Shown piece after piece: positions 44,746 to 53,106 of a stretch of DNA of 64,000 bases (position 1 is its first letter; every line of letters starts with the position of its first letter). The notes under the pieces are model-generated. The model did no database searches, had not been told where the DNA came from, and saw only the letters and a list, made by a program, of their open reading frames with translations. The DNA comes from Quadrisphaera sp. RL12-1S (GTDB lineage Bacteria; Actinomycetota; Actinomycetes; Actinomycetales; Quadrisphaeraceae), in the NCBI RefSeq assembly GCF_014270065.1, contig NZ_JACNME010000001.1, positions 62,001-126,000 of the forward strand, read 5' to 3'. The translations under genes and the position numbers were made by a program.

Positions 44746-44884
44746 GGCGCCGTCTCGCGCGGGGGACGAGGGGGCGGACGCGATCGCAACCGTTCCGTGA
44801 CCCAAGGGCCCCGCGGGAGGTGGATCTCCGGCGCAGCAGGGCTGCTGCCGGTGGTCGGCCGGTCACCGACCGCTGCGGAGCCCG

Positions 44885-46105
44885 TCAGGCCAGCGGCAGC
44901 CGCAGGGCCTCGAGCGCCGCCCCGGCGAGCAGCCGGGCCCCGTGGGCGATGGCCCGCTCGTCGGCCTGGAAGTCCCCGCGGTGCAGGTCGTGGGTGGGTC
45001 CCCCGGGCGTGCGGGTGCCCAACCGGGCCATGGCCCCCGCGACGTGCTGGAGGTACCAGGCGAAGTCCTCCCCGCCCAGGCTCTGGTCGGTGGGGACCGC
45101 CGCCCCCTCCCCCAGCTGCTCCTCGGCGGCGCGCTGCAGCAGCCCGGTGCTCACGGCCTCGTTGACCACGGGCGGCACGCCGCGCTGCAGCTCGACGTCG
45201 GCGCGCACGCCGTAGGGCGCGACCACCTCGCGCACCACCTCCGGCAGCAGGTCGCCGGCGTCCTTCCAGGCGTCCTGGCGCACGCAGCGCAGCGTCCCCT
45301 CGGCCACCCCGATCCGGGGGATGGCGTTGGCGGCCCCGCCGGCGCTGACCCTGCCCCACACCAGCGAGACGCCGGCGCGGGGGTCGAGCCGGCGGGACAT
45401 CACCGCCGGCACCTCGGTGACCACCTTGGCGAGGGCGAAGACGAGGTCGCCCGTCAGGTGCGGCCGCGAGGTGTGGCCCCCGGGACCGTGCAGCTCCACC
45501 TTCACCTGGTCGAAGGCGGAGGTGATGGCGCCCACGCGCAGGCCCACCCGGCCGACGTCGGTGTGGGGGTCGCAGTGCACGGCGAAGATGCGCTCGACCC
45601 CCTCCAGCGCGCCGGCGGCCACCACGCCCAGCGCACCGCCCGGGGTGACCTCCTCGGCCGGCTGGAACACCAGCCGCACCCGGCCCGGCAGCTGGCCCGC
45701 GCGGGCGAGGTCCGCCAGCACCAGGCCGGCCCCGAGCACGGCCGAGGTGTGCACGTCGTGCCCGCAGGCGTGCGCCACGCCGGGGACCGTCGAGCACCAG
45801 GGGCTGGAGGTCTCGTCGGCCAGCGGCAGCGCGTCGAGGTCGGCCCGCAGCGCCACGGTGCGCGGGCCCGTCCCGACGTCGCAGACCAGGCCGGTCCCGG
45901 GCAGCAGGGACGGCTCCAGCCCCGCGTCGCGGAGCTGCTGCGCCACCTGCGCGGTGGTGCGGTGCTCGGCGTGCGAGGTCTCCGGGTGGGCGTGCAGGTC
46001 CCGCCGGAAGGCCACCAGGGCCTCCAGGCGGGGCGCGAGGAGCTCGGTCAGGGTGCGGGGGCGCGACGGCTCGCGCTCCGGGGACCGGCGGACGTGGTAG
46101 GTCAC
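44885..46105 (-). CDS. M20 family metallo-amidohydrolase
   Basis: A 406-residue M20D-type hydrolase. FRRDLHAHPETSHAEHRT opens the catalytic domain; HACGHDVHTSAVLGAG carries two metal-ligand His and the Asp, FQPAEEVTPGGA the catalytic Glu, AVHCDPHTDVGRVGLRVG the next His, and GGEDFAWYLQHV closes the site. The dimerisation domain with HGPGGHTSRPHLTGDLVFAL sits between. Relatives cleave N-acyl amino acids, indole-3-acetyl amides or aminobenzoyl-glutamate, so the substrate is open. CATGAT lies 6 nt before the GTG start. Confidence 0.9.
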   Translation of the reverse strand: MTYHVRRSPEREPSRPRTLTELLAPRLEALVAFRRDLHAHPETSHAEHRTTAQVAQQLRDAGLEPSLLPGTGLVCDVGTGPRTVALRADLDALPLADETSSPWCSTVPGVAHACGHDVHTSAVLGAGLVLADLARAGQLPGRVRLVFQPAEEVTPGGALGVVAAGALEGVERIFAVHCDPHTDVGRVGLRVGAITSAFDQVKVELHGPGGHTSRPHLTGDLVFALAKVVTEVPAVMSRRLDPRAGVSLVWGRVSAGGAANAIPRIGVAEGTLRCVRQDAWKDAGDLLPEVVREVVAPYGVRADVELQRGVPPVVNEAVSTGLLQRAAEEQLGEGAAVPTDQSLGGEDFAWYLQHVAGAMARLGTRTPGGPTHDLHRGDFQADERAIAHGARLLAGAALEALRLPLA

Positions 46106-46123
46106 CGCAGGATCATGCGCGCG

Positions 46124-47275
46124 TCAGACCAGGTCGTCGCGCCCACGCTCGCGCCAGGCCCCCACGAGGCCCTTCACGGACTGCGCGTGCTCACGCGTGG
46201 TGACCAGCAGGGCGTCGGGGGTGTCGACGACGACGACGTCGGGAACGCCCAGCACGGACACGGTCCGCCCGGGCACGCCGCTGCCGGCCACCACCAGGCC
46301 CGTGGCGGCCAGGCCCAGCACGGCGTCGTCGTCACCGAGGACCGCCACCCGCGAGGCGGCGCCCGGCAGGAGGGTGGCCAGGGAGTCCCAGTCGCCCACG
46401 TCGTCCCACCCGAAGGCCCCCGGCACCACGGCCACGCCGCCCGCGGCGGCCACGGGCTCGGCGATGGCGTGGTCGATGGCGATCTTCACCAGGCCCGGCC
46501 ACACCGCGTCCAGGACCCGCTCGCGCCCGTCGGAGTCCCACGCGGCGGCGATCTCGCGCAGCCCGTCCGCCAGCGTCGGCAGCTGCTCGTGGAGGTGGCC
46601 CAGGAGGACCCCGGCGCCCACGACGAACATGCCGGCGTTCCACCGGTAGTCGCCCGAGGCGACGTACCCGGCGGCGGTCGCGGCGTCCGGCTTCTCCACG
46701 AACTCGGCCACCCGCAGGGCGTCGGGGGCGCCGGGCACGGACAGCGGCCCGTCGCTGCGGACGTACCCGAACTGGGCGGCGGGGCCGGTGGGCGTGATGC
46801 CGATGGTCACCACCGCTCCGGTGCGGGCCGTGGCGACGGCCTGCGCGACGGCGTCGCCGAAGGCCTCGTCGTCGTCGATGACGTGGTCGGCGGCGAACGA
46901 GCCGAGCACCGCGTCCGGGCCCTCGCGGTGCTCGAGCACCGCGGCGGCCAGGCCGATGGCGGCCATGGAGTCGCGGGCCGAGGGCTCCAGCAGCAGGTTG
47001 CCCGCCCGCAGGCCCGGCAGCGCGGCCCGCACCGCGTCGGCGTGCGACCGGCCGGTGACCAGCAGCAGGTGCTCCGCGCCGGAGAGCGGCTCGAGGCGGT
47101 CCCAGGTGGCCTGCAGCAGCGACCGGCCGGAGCCGGTGAGGTCGTGCAGGAACTTCGGGGCGCCGGCGCGGGAGAGCGGCCACAGGCGCGTGCCGGCTCC
47201 CCCCGCGGGCACGACGGCGGCGAAGCCGTCGATGCGGGACGCGGCGCGGCCGGGGCGCGTGTCAGCTGACGTCAC
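46124..47275 (-). CDS. manC: Mannose-1-phosphate guanylyltransferase
   Basis: A 383-residue nucleotidyltransferase. The pyrophosphorylase loop AAVVPAGGAGTRLWPLSRAGAPKFL (about 19-43), HVIDDDEAF, RVAEFVEKPDAATA, GDYRWNAGMFVVGAGVLL and FGWDDVGDWDSLATLLP are typical. The C-terminal isomerase domain of two-domain ManC enzymes is absent, as usual in actinobacteria. It makes GDP-mannose from mannose-1-phosphate and GTP for glycans and lipomannans. GTG 47275 was chosen, with CAGGCT 6 nt upstream; a TTG at 47293 would add six residues. Confidence 0.9.
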   Translation of the reverse strand: MTSADTRPGRAASRIDGFAAVVPAGGAGTRLWPLSRAGAPKFLHDLTGSGRSLLQATWDRLEPLSGAEHLLLVTGRSHADAVRAALPGLRAGNLLLEPSARDSMAAIGLAAAVLEHREGPDAVLGSFAADHVIDDDEAFGDAVAQAVATARTGAVVTIGITPTGPAAQFGYVRSDGPLSVPGAPDALRVAEFVEKPDAATAAGYVASGDYRWNAGMFVVGAGVLLGHLHEQLPTLADGLREIAAAWDSDGRERVLDAVWPGLVKIAIDHAIAEPVAAAGGVAVVPGAFGWDDVGDWDSLATLLPGAASRVAVLGDDDAVLGLAATGLVVAGSGVPGRTVSVLGVPDVVVVDTPDALLVTTREHAQSVKGLVGAWRERGRDDLV

Positions 47276-47353
47276 CTCGCCAGCCTGGCACAACGGCGTG
47301 AGGCGTAGGTCACCTCAGCGCGCCGTCCGGGGAGCACGATCTCCCGGCGGCGC

Positions 47354-47359
47354 TACGCT
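47354..47359 (+). promoter_or_regulatory. Candidate -10 hexamer TACGCT for sdhCDAB
   Basis: TACGCT lies 128 bp before the sdhC start, giving a leader of about 120 nt. No clear -35. The leader holds no riboswitch that I recognise. Confidence 0.3.
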
Positions 47360-47486
47360 CACGAGCGACGCCGCAGTCCCGGCCTGACCACAGCGAGGCA
47401 CCAGCCAGCGCTCAGGTCCTCCCGAGGCGGGCGCCCCCTGCACACCTGCAGGGACCACTGGCGCGGGGAACAAGGAGGCGCACTCC

Positions 47487-47894
47487 GTGGCACGCACGCT
47501 GATGCCGACGGTCTCAGGGCCCACCGGCACCCTCTACCGGGGCCGCGAGGGCATGTGGTCCTGGGTCGGCCACCGCATCACCGGGGTGCTGATCTTCATC
47601 TTCCTGCTGGTGCACGTGCTCGACACGGCCCTCGTGGTCGTCTCGCCGGAGTCCTACAACGCCGTCATCGGCAGCTACAAGAACCCCGTGGTGGGCCTGG
47701 GCGAGGCCGGCCTCGTGGCCGCCGTCCTGTTCCACGCGTTCAACGGCATCCGCGTGATGCTCGTCGACTTCTGGTCCAAGGGCCCCCGCTACCACCGCCA
47801 GCTCTTCTGGGGCGTCCTCGCGGTGTGGGTGCTCCTGTTCGTGCCGTTCTTCGTGCGGCACATGATCGTCATCTTCTCCCCCGTCAACGGCTGA
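47487..47894 (+). CDS. sdhC: Succinate dehydrogenase cytochrome b556 subunit
   Basis: A 135-residue membrane protein with three helices. TLYRGREGMWSWVGHRITGVLIFIFLLVHVLDTALV carries the SxxHRxTG motif and a candidate heme-b His in the first helix, and VLFHAFNGIRVMLVDFW the second. Three-helix SdhC anchors SdhA/SdhB to the membrane and helps form the quinone site. AAGGAGG lies at a normal distance before the GTG. sdhD follows 16 bp later; the order sdhC-D-A-B is standard for actinobacteria. Confidence 0.92.
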   Translation: MARTLMPTVSGPTGTLYRGREGMWSWVGHRITGVLIFIFLLVHVLDTALVVVSPESYNAVIGSYKNPVVGLGEAGLVAAVLFHAFNGIRVMLVDFWSKGPRYHRQLFWGVLAVWVLLFVPFFVRHMIVIFSPVNG

Positions 47895-47910
47895 GAGAGG
47901 GGCTCCCGCG

Positions 47911-48390
47911 ATGACCGCACTGCAGTCCACGCCCGGTCCGGCCGAGGCGATCGACGCGCCCCGCTCCCCGTACCGCCGCAGCAAGCCCACCAAGACCAAC
48001 TTCGAGCTGTACGCCTGGGCGTTCATGCGCCTCAGCGGCGTGCTGCTCGTGGTGCTGATCCTGGGCCACCTCCTGGTGAACCTCGTCCTCGGGGACGGCA
48101 TCCACCAGGTCGACTTCGCCTTCGTGGCCGGCAAGTGGGCCTCGCCGTTCTGGAAGGTCTGGGACCTGGCGATGCTCTGGCTCGCCATGCTCCACGGCAC
48201 CAACGGCGTCCGCACGATCATCAACGACTACGCCGAGCGCAACGGCACCCGGTTCTGGCTGAAGGCGCTGCTCTTCACCGCGTTCGCGCTGACCGTCGCC
48301 CTGGGCACCCTGGTGATCTTCACCTTCGACCCGTGCCCGGTCGGTGCCGACCCGTCGCTCGTCCCGAGCTTCTGCTCGGCCGTCCGCTGA
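47911..48390 (+). CDS. sdhD: Succinate dehydrogenase membrane anchor subunit
   Basis: A 159-residue protein with three transmembrane helices. After a hydrophilic N-terminus (1-30) come NFELYAWAFMRLSGVLLVVLILGHLLVNLVL (helix 1 with candidate heme-ligand His), WDLAMLWLAMLHGTNGVRTIINDYAERN (helix 2 with the LHGxNGxR motif) and FWLKALLFTAFALTVALGTLVIFTF (helix 3). It completes the anchor for complex II. GAGAGG lies upstream of the ATG and sdhA starts 35 bp after the stop. Confidence 0.92.
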   Translation: MTALQSTPGPAEAIDAPRSPYRRSKPTKTNFELYAWAFMRLSGVLLVVLILGHLLVNLVLGDGIHQVDFAFVAGKWASPFWKVWDLAMLWLAMLHGTNGVRTIINDYAERNGTRFWLKALLFTAFALTVALGTLVIFTFDPCPVGADPSLVPSFCSAVR

Positions 48391-48425
48391 CCGCTCGCTG
48401 AGCGTCCACCCGAGGAGGACACCCC

Positions 48426-50192
48426 ATGGCTGAGGTCCAGGTCCACAGCTACGACGTCGTCATCGTGGGTGCCGGCGGTGCCGGCATGCGCGCGGCGATC
48501 GAGTCGGGCCAGCGCGCCCGCACCGCCGTGCTCACCAAGCTCTACCCCACCCGCTCCCACACCGGCGCGGCGCAGGGCGGCATGTGCGCCGCCCTCGCCA
48601 ACGTCGAGGAGGACAACTGGGAGTGGCACACCTTCGACACCGTCAAGGGCGGCGACTACCTCGTCGACCAGGACGCCGCCGAGGTCATGTGCAAGGAGGC
48701 CATCGACGCCGTCCTCGACCTGGAGAAGATGGGGCTGCCGTTCAACCGCACCCCCGAGGGCCGCATCGACCAGCGCCGCTTCGGCGGGCACACCCGCAAC
48801 CACGGCGAGGCCGCGGTGCGCCGGTCCTGCTACGCCGCGGACCGCACCGGCCACATGATCCTGCAGACCCTCTACCAGCAGTGCGTCAAGCACGAGGTGG
48901 AGTTCTTCAACGAGTTCTACGTGCTCGACCTGCTCCTCACCGACGTCGACGGCGTCAGGACGACGGCGGGCGTGGTCGCCTACGAGCTCGCCACCGGCAC
49001 CATCCACGTGTTCCGCGCCAAGTCCGTGGTGCTCGCCACCGGCGGCGCCGGCAAGGTCTACAAGACCACCTCCAACGCGCACACCCTCACCGGTGACGGC
49101 ATGGGCATCGCCTACCGGCGCGGCCTGCCGCTGGAGGACATGGAGTTCTTCCAGTTCCACCCGACGGGCCTGGCCGGCCTGGGCATCCTGCTGAGCGAGG
49201 CGGCCCGCGGCGAGGGCGGCATCCTGCGCAACGGCGAGGGCGAGCGCTTCATGGAGCGCTACGCCCCCACCATCAAGGACCTCGCCCCGCGCGACATCGT
49301 GGCCCGCTCCATGGCCAACGAGGTGCGCGAGGGCCGCGGCGCCGGCCCCAACAAGGACTACGTGCTGCTGGACCTGACGCACCTGGAGCCGGCGCACATC
49401 GACGCCAAGCTCCCGGACATCACCGAGTTCGCCCGCACCTACCTCGGGGTGGAGCCGTACACCGAGCCGGTGCCGGTCTACCCGACCGCGCACTACGCCA
49501 TGGGCGGCGTGCCGACCGACGTCACCTCCCAGGTGCTGGCCGACAACGACACCGCCGTGCCGGGCCTGTTCGCCGCCGGCGAGGTGGCGTGCGTGTCGGT
49601 GCACGGCTCCAACCGCCTCGGCACCAACTCGCTCCTGGACATCAACGTGTTCGGCAAGCGCGCCGGCATCGCGGCGGCCAAGCACGCGCTGGCCACCGAG
49701 ACCTTCGCCGACCTGCCGGAGAACCCCGAGGCCGACGTGGTCGCGATGGTCGAGGGGCTGCGCTCCTCCACCGGCACCGAGAACGTCTCCGTCCTGCGCC
49801 GCGAGCTGCAGGAGACCATGGACGCGAACGCCCAGGTCTTCCGCACCGAGACCACGCTGAAGCAGGCCATGGCCGACATCGACGCCCTGCGCGAGCGCTA
49901 CGGCCGCGTCCGGGTCCAGGACAAGGGGAAGCGGTACAACACCGACCTCCTGGAGGCCGTCGAGCTGGGCTTCCTGCTGGAGCTGGCGAACGTCATCTGC
50001 GCGGGTGCGCTGCACCGCACGGAGAGCCGCGGCGGGCACTTCCGCGAGGACTACCCCAACCGCGACGACGCCAACCACATGCGCCACACGATGGCCTACC
50101 GCGCGGTCGACGAGAACGGTCACGAGGGCGTGCGGCTGGACACCAAGCCGGTCGTCACCACCCGCTACCAGCCGATGGAACGGAAGTACTGA
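48426..50192 (+). CDS. sdhA: Succinate dehydrogenase flavoprotein subunit
   Basis: A 588-residue flavoprotein. FAD loop VVIVGAGGAGMRAAIES (about 11-27), the covalent-flavin His in PTRSHTGAAQGGMCAAL (about 42-58), the fumarate/succinate site HPTGLAGLGILLSEAARGEGGIL (about 245-267), and HYAMGGVPTDV and SLLDINVFGKRAG near the FAD base. The C-terminal helical domain ends DTKPVVTTRYQPMERKY. It oxidises succinate to fumarate in the TCA cycle and passes electrons to SdhB. GAGGAGG lies upstream of the ATG. Confidence 0.95.
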   Translation: MAEVQVHSYDVVIVGAGGAGMRAAIESGQRARTAVLTKLYPTRSHTGAAQGGMCAALANVEEDNWEWHTFDTVKGGDYLVDQDAAEVMCKEAIDAVLDLEKMGLPFNRTPEGRIDQRRFGGHTRNHGEAAVRRSCYAADRTGHMILQTLYQQCVKHEVEFFNEFYVLDLLLTDVDGVRTTAGVVAYELATGTIHVFRAKSVVLATGGAGKVYKTTSNAHTLTGDGMGIAYRRGLPLEDMEFFQFHPTGLAGLGILLSEAARGEGGILRNGEGERFMERYAPTIKDLAPRDIVARSMANEVREGRGAGPNKDYVLLDLTHLEPAHIDAKLPDITEFARTYLGVEPYTEPVPVYPTAHYAMGGVPTDVTSQVLADNDTAVPGLFAAGEVACVSVHGSNRLGTNSLLDINVFGKRAGIAAAKHALATETFADLPENPEADVVAMVEGLRSSTGTENVSVLRRELQETMDANAQVFRTETTLKQAMADIDALRERYGRVRVQDKGKRYNTDLLEAVELGFLLELANVICAGALHRTESRGGHFREDYPNRDDANHMRHTMAYRAVDENGHEGVRLDTKPVVTTRYQPMERKY

Positions 50193-50197
50193 CACCC

Positions 50198-50953
50198 ATG
50201 GCCCAGACCGACGCGGCCCCCGAGGCGAAGGTGGGCGCCATCCCGAGCTTCGAGGTCACGGTGCGCATCCGCCGCTACGACCCCGAGCGCGACGAGGCCC
50301 CGCACTGGGAGGACTACAAGGTCCAGGTGCACGGCACCGACCGCATCCTCGACGCCCTCCACAAGGTCAAGTGGGAGCAGGACGGGTCGCTGACCTTCCG
50401 CCGCTCCTGCGCGCACGGCGTGTGCGGCTCCGACGCGATGCGCATCAACGGCGTCAACCGCCTGGCGTGCAAGTCGCTGCTCAAGGACCTCGACCCGTCC
50501 AAGCCCATCACCGTCGAGCCCATCAAGGGCCTGCCGGTGGAGAAGGACCTCGTGGTGGACATGGAGCCGTTCTTCCAGTCCTACCGCGAGGTGATGCCCT
50601 TCCTCATCACCTCCGGGCACGAGCCGACCAAGGAGCGCCTGCAGTCCGCCCACGACCGCGAGCGCTTCGACGACACCACCAAGTGCATCCTGTGCGCGGC
50701 GTGCACGTCGAGCTGCCCGGTGTTCTGGACCGACGGGCAGTACTTCGGCCCGGCCGCGATCGTCAACGCGCACCGCTTCATCTTCGACAGCCGCGACGAG
50801 GGCGCTGACCTGCGCCTGGAGGTCCTCAACGACCGCGAGGGCGTGTGGCGCTGCCGCACCACCTTCAACTGCTCGGAGGCGTGCCCGCGCGGCATCCAGG
50901 TCACCAAGGCGATCGCCGAGGTGAAGCAGGCGCTGCTGCAGCGCAAGATCTGA
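50198..50953 (+). CDS. sdhB: Succinate dehydrogenase iron-sulfur subunit
   Basis: A 251-residue protein with three clusters: [2Fe-2S] in SCAHGVCGSDAMRINGVNRLAC (about 68-89), then CILCAACTSSCPV and CSEACPRGI for the [4Fe-4S] and [3Fe-4S] clusters. It carries electrons from SdhA to quinone at SdhC/D. The ATG at 50198 lies 5 bp after the sdhA stop. A strong hairpin at 50994 ends the operon. Confidence 0.95.
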   Translation: MAQTDAAPEAKVGAIPSFEVTVRIRRYDPERDEAPHWEDYKVQVHGTDRILDALHKVKWEQDGSLTFRRSCAHGVCGSDAMRINGVNRLACKSLLKDLDPSKPITVEPIKGLPVEKDLVVDMEPFFQSYREVMPFLITSGHEPTKERLQSAHDRERFDDTTKCILCAACTSSCPVFWTDGQYFGPAAIVNAHRFIFDSRDEGADLRLEVLNDREGVWRCRTTFNCSEACPRGIQVTKAIAEVKQALLQRKI

Positions 50954-50993
50954 GGCCGGTCCCGGCGCTGCACTCGGCGCCGGTACCGCGTCG

Positions 50994-51029
50994 GGGCCGT
51001 GCCCCTCGCTGCGTCGAGGGGCACGGCCC
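50994..51029. terminator. Hairpin terminator after sdhB
   Basis: GGGCCGTGCCCCTCG (50994-51008) and its complement (51015-51029) form a perfect 15-nt stem with a 6-nt loop, in the gap between convergent sdhB and the S9 peptidase gene. It may act in both directions. Confidence 0.8.
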
Positions 51030-51047
51030 TTCGACGTCCCCACGAGC

Positions 51048-51069
51048 CGCAGCCGGGCGCTCGGCTGCG
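51048..51069. terminator. Second hairpin, CGCAGCCG repeat family
   Basis: CGCAGCCG (51048-51055) and CGGCTGCG (51062-51069) form a perfect 8-nt stem with a 6-nt loop, 14 bp downstream of the S9 peptidase stop (minus strand). The same core recurs at 14230 and 62082. Confidence 0.55.
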
Positions 51070-51083
51070 CAGAGGGCGGTGGG

Positions 51084-53054
51084 TCAGAGGGGGCCGAGGT
51101 GCTCGGCGAGGAACCTCACGACGGCGGCGTGCAGAGCCCGGCGGGAGTCGGCGCGGCGGTAGTCGTGCCCCTCCCCCGCGAGCTCGAGGTACTCCACCGG
51201 TGGCGCGGACTCGTCCAGCTCCGCCCGCTCGCGCAGGGCGGCCACCACCTGGTGGGCCTCGCCGAGGGGGACGTTGGTGTCGTGCTCGCCGTGGACGACG
51301 AGCAGCGGCGCGTCGACGTCGTCCACCGCGCGCAGCGGGGACAGCGCCTCCAGCAGCGCCCGGTCGCGCTCGGGGTGGCCGTACTTGGTCACCGCGACCG
51401 CACCGATCCACGGCTCGGTGTCGCGGTAGAACGTCGTGAGGTCGCTCATGCCGCACACGTCCACCCCGGCGGCGAACACCCCCGGCGAGAACGCCAGCGA
51501 CGCCAGCACGAGGTAGCCGCCGTAGGAGCGGCCGGTCACGGCGATGCGGGCGGGGTCGGCCACGCCCGTCGCGACGAGGTGGTCGGCGGCGGCGAGCACG
51601 TCGGCGAAGGCGTCCCAGCGCTTCTCGACGTCGTCGGCGTGCACGAACTCCCGCCCGAACCCCGACGAGCCGCGGATGTTGGGCGCGAGCACCGCGATGC
51701 CCGCCGCGACCAGCGCCTGGTGCTGGGCGTTGAACGTCGGGCGCTCCTGGGCCTCCGGGCCCCCGTGCAGCCACAGGGCCGCCGGCCCCGGTCCCGCCGA
51801 CCCTCCCGACGACCCTCCCGACGACGACGGCCTCGGCCGGTAGAGCCACCCCGTGAGCGGCAGCCCGTCCCTGCCGGGGAAGCGCACGAGCTCCGGCTCC
51901 ACGAGGGAGGACTCGGGCAGCTCGGGGGCGTGGGTGATCCGCGACCACGCCCCGGTGGTGACGTCGACGTGCCACAGCTCGCGCGGGCGGCGCGGCCCCT
52001 CCACGCCGAGCACCACCGAGGAGCCGTCGCGGGAGAGCACCGGGTCGGCGGCGACCTGCCCGGGCATGCCGGTGATGGGCGTGCGCTGGTGGGTCGAAGT
52101 GTCGAACAGCTCCAGCTCGCTGCGCCCGGCGCAGTTCCACACGAGCAGCAGGAGGCGGCCGGCGTCGTCGGCGTCCAGGCCCTCCAGCTCGGCGTCGTCG
52201 CGCACCGCCAGCGCCCGCGGCTCGCCCTTGAAGCCGTGCGGGCCCAGCGCCGTGCCGATGAGCTGGCGCCGCGCGAGGCCCACGTCGGAGGCGAGGTAGA
52301 CCCAGAGCGGTCCGGAGTCCCCCTCGGGGGCGGGGCGCAGCACGGCCCGGTCGGTGGAGCCGGTGGCGCCGGGCTGCAGCAGCGGGAAGTGGGAGTCCTC
52401 CAGCCGGTCCACCGCCACGCAGAACTGGTGGCCGCGCTCGCCGTCCTTGAGCACGAGGAAGCGCTCCTCGAGGGAGACGTCCAGCACGGTGGTGTTGGCG
52501 CCCTCGGCGAGCGGGTCGAGGCGGCCGGTGGCGGGGTCGGCGAGGAAGGAGCGCGTGGGCCGGCCGGCGCCCGGTGACGGCAGCGTCACCACGAGGCGGT
52601 GTCCGCTGCGGGTCCACGGGCCGAGCGCCGCGTGCTCGGCGCCCTCGCCGTCCGCTGCCCCGGCGCCGCCGGCGATGCGGCGGGCGTCGCTGCCGTCGGG
52701 GCGCACCACCCACACCTCGGTGCGCACGCCGCCGCCGGTGGCGACCTCCACGCCGAGCCAGCGGCCGTCAGCGGCCCAGTTGAGGCCCACCACCGGGTCG
52801 GGGGTGCCCAGCGGCAGGTGGTGGGCGCGCGGCAGCGCGGCGCCCTCGGGCAGGCCGGTGACGACGTCCTGCACCCACACCTGCGGGGAGCCGGACCTGT
52901 CGGAGACGAACGCCACGCGGCGGGCGTCCGGCGTCATGACGGGGCTCCAGCTGCCCCACGCGCCGACGAGGTCGTCCGCGAGCGCCACCGCCGCCTCGAC
53001 CCGGCTGGCGACCGTGCTGCTGGCGACCGTGCTGCTGGCCGCGGTGTCGCTCAC
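51084..53054 (-). CDS. S9 family serine peptidase (prolyl oligopeptidase type)
   Basis: A 656-residue cytoplasmic peptidase. The N-terminal 380 residues form a beta-propeller (SPVMTPDARRVAFVSDRSGSPQVWVQD and later blades). The C-terminal alpha/beta hydrolase has the nucleophile in VTGRSYGGYLVLASLAFSPGVF (Ser about 513), the Asp in VVHGEHDTNVPLGEA and the His in AGEGHDYRR. Loss of any triad residue is not seen. It should cleave short peptides, perhaps acyl-aminoacyl ones. The N-terminus contains a repeated STVAS, and GGSSGGSAG joins the two domains. GGGAGGGG precedes the start. Confidence 0.9.
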   Translation of the reverse strand: MSDTAASSTVASSTVASRVEAAVALADDLVGAWGSWSPVMTPDARRVAFVSDRSGSPQVWVQDVVTGLPEGAALPRAHHLPLGTPDPVVGLNWAADGRWLGVEVATGGGVRTEVWVVRPDGSDARRIAGGAGAADGEGAEHAALGPWTRSGHRLVVTLPSPGAGRPTRSFLADPATGRLDPLAEGANTTVLDVSLEERFLVLKDGERGHQFCVAVDRLEDSHFPLLQPGATGSTDRAVLRPAPEGDSGPLWVYLASDVGLARRQLIGTALGPHGFKGEPRALAVRDDAELEGLDADDAGRLLLLVWNCAGRSELELFDTSTHQRTPITGMPGQVAADPVLSRDGSSVVLGVEGPRRPRELWHVDVTTGAWSRITHAPELPESSLVEPELVRFPGRDGLPLTGWLYRPRPSSSGGSSGGSAGPGPAALWLHGGPEAQERPTFNAQHQALVAAGIAVLAPNIRGSSGFGREFVHADDVEKRWDAFADVLAAADHLVATGVADPARIAVTGRSYGGYLVLASLAFSPGVFAAGVDVCGMSDLTTFYRDTEPWIGAVAVTKYGHPERDRALLEALSPLRAVDDVDAPLLVVHGEHDTNVPLGEAHQVVAALRERAELDESAPPVEYLELAGEGHDYRRADSRRALHAAVVRFLAEHLGPL

Positions 53055-53106
53055 CGGTGCCCCTCCCCCGTCGTCGTGCTGGTCCGCCCCGCCGTCCGGG
53101 GCGCCG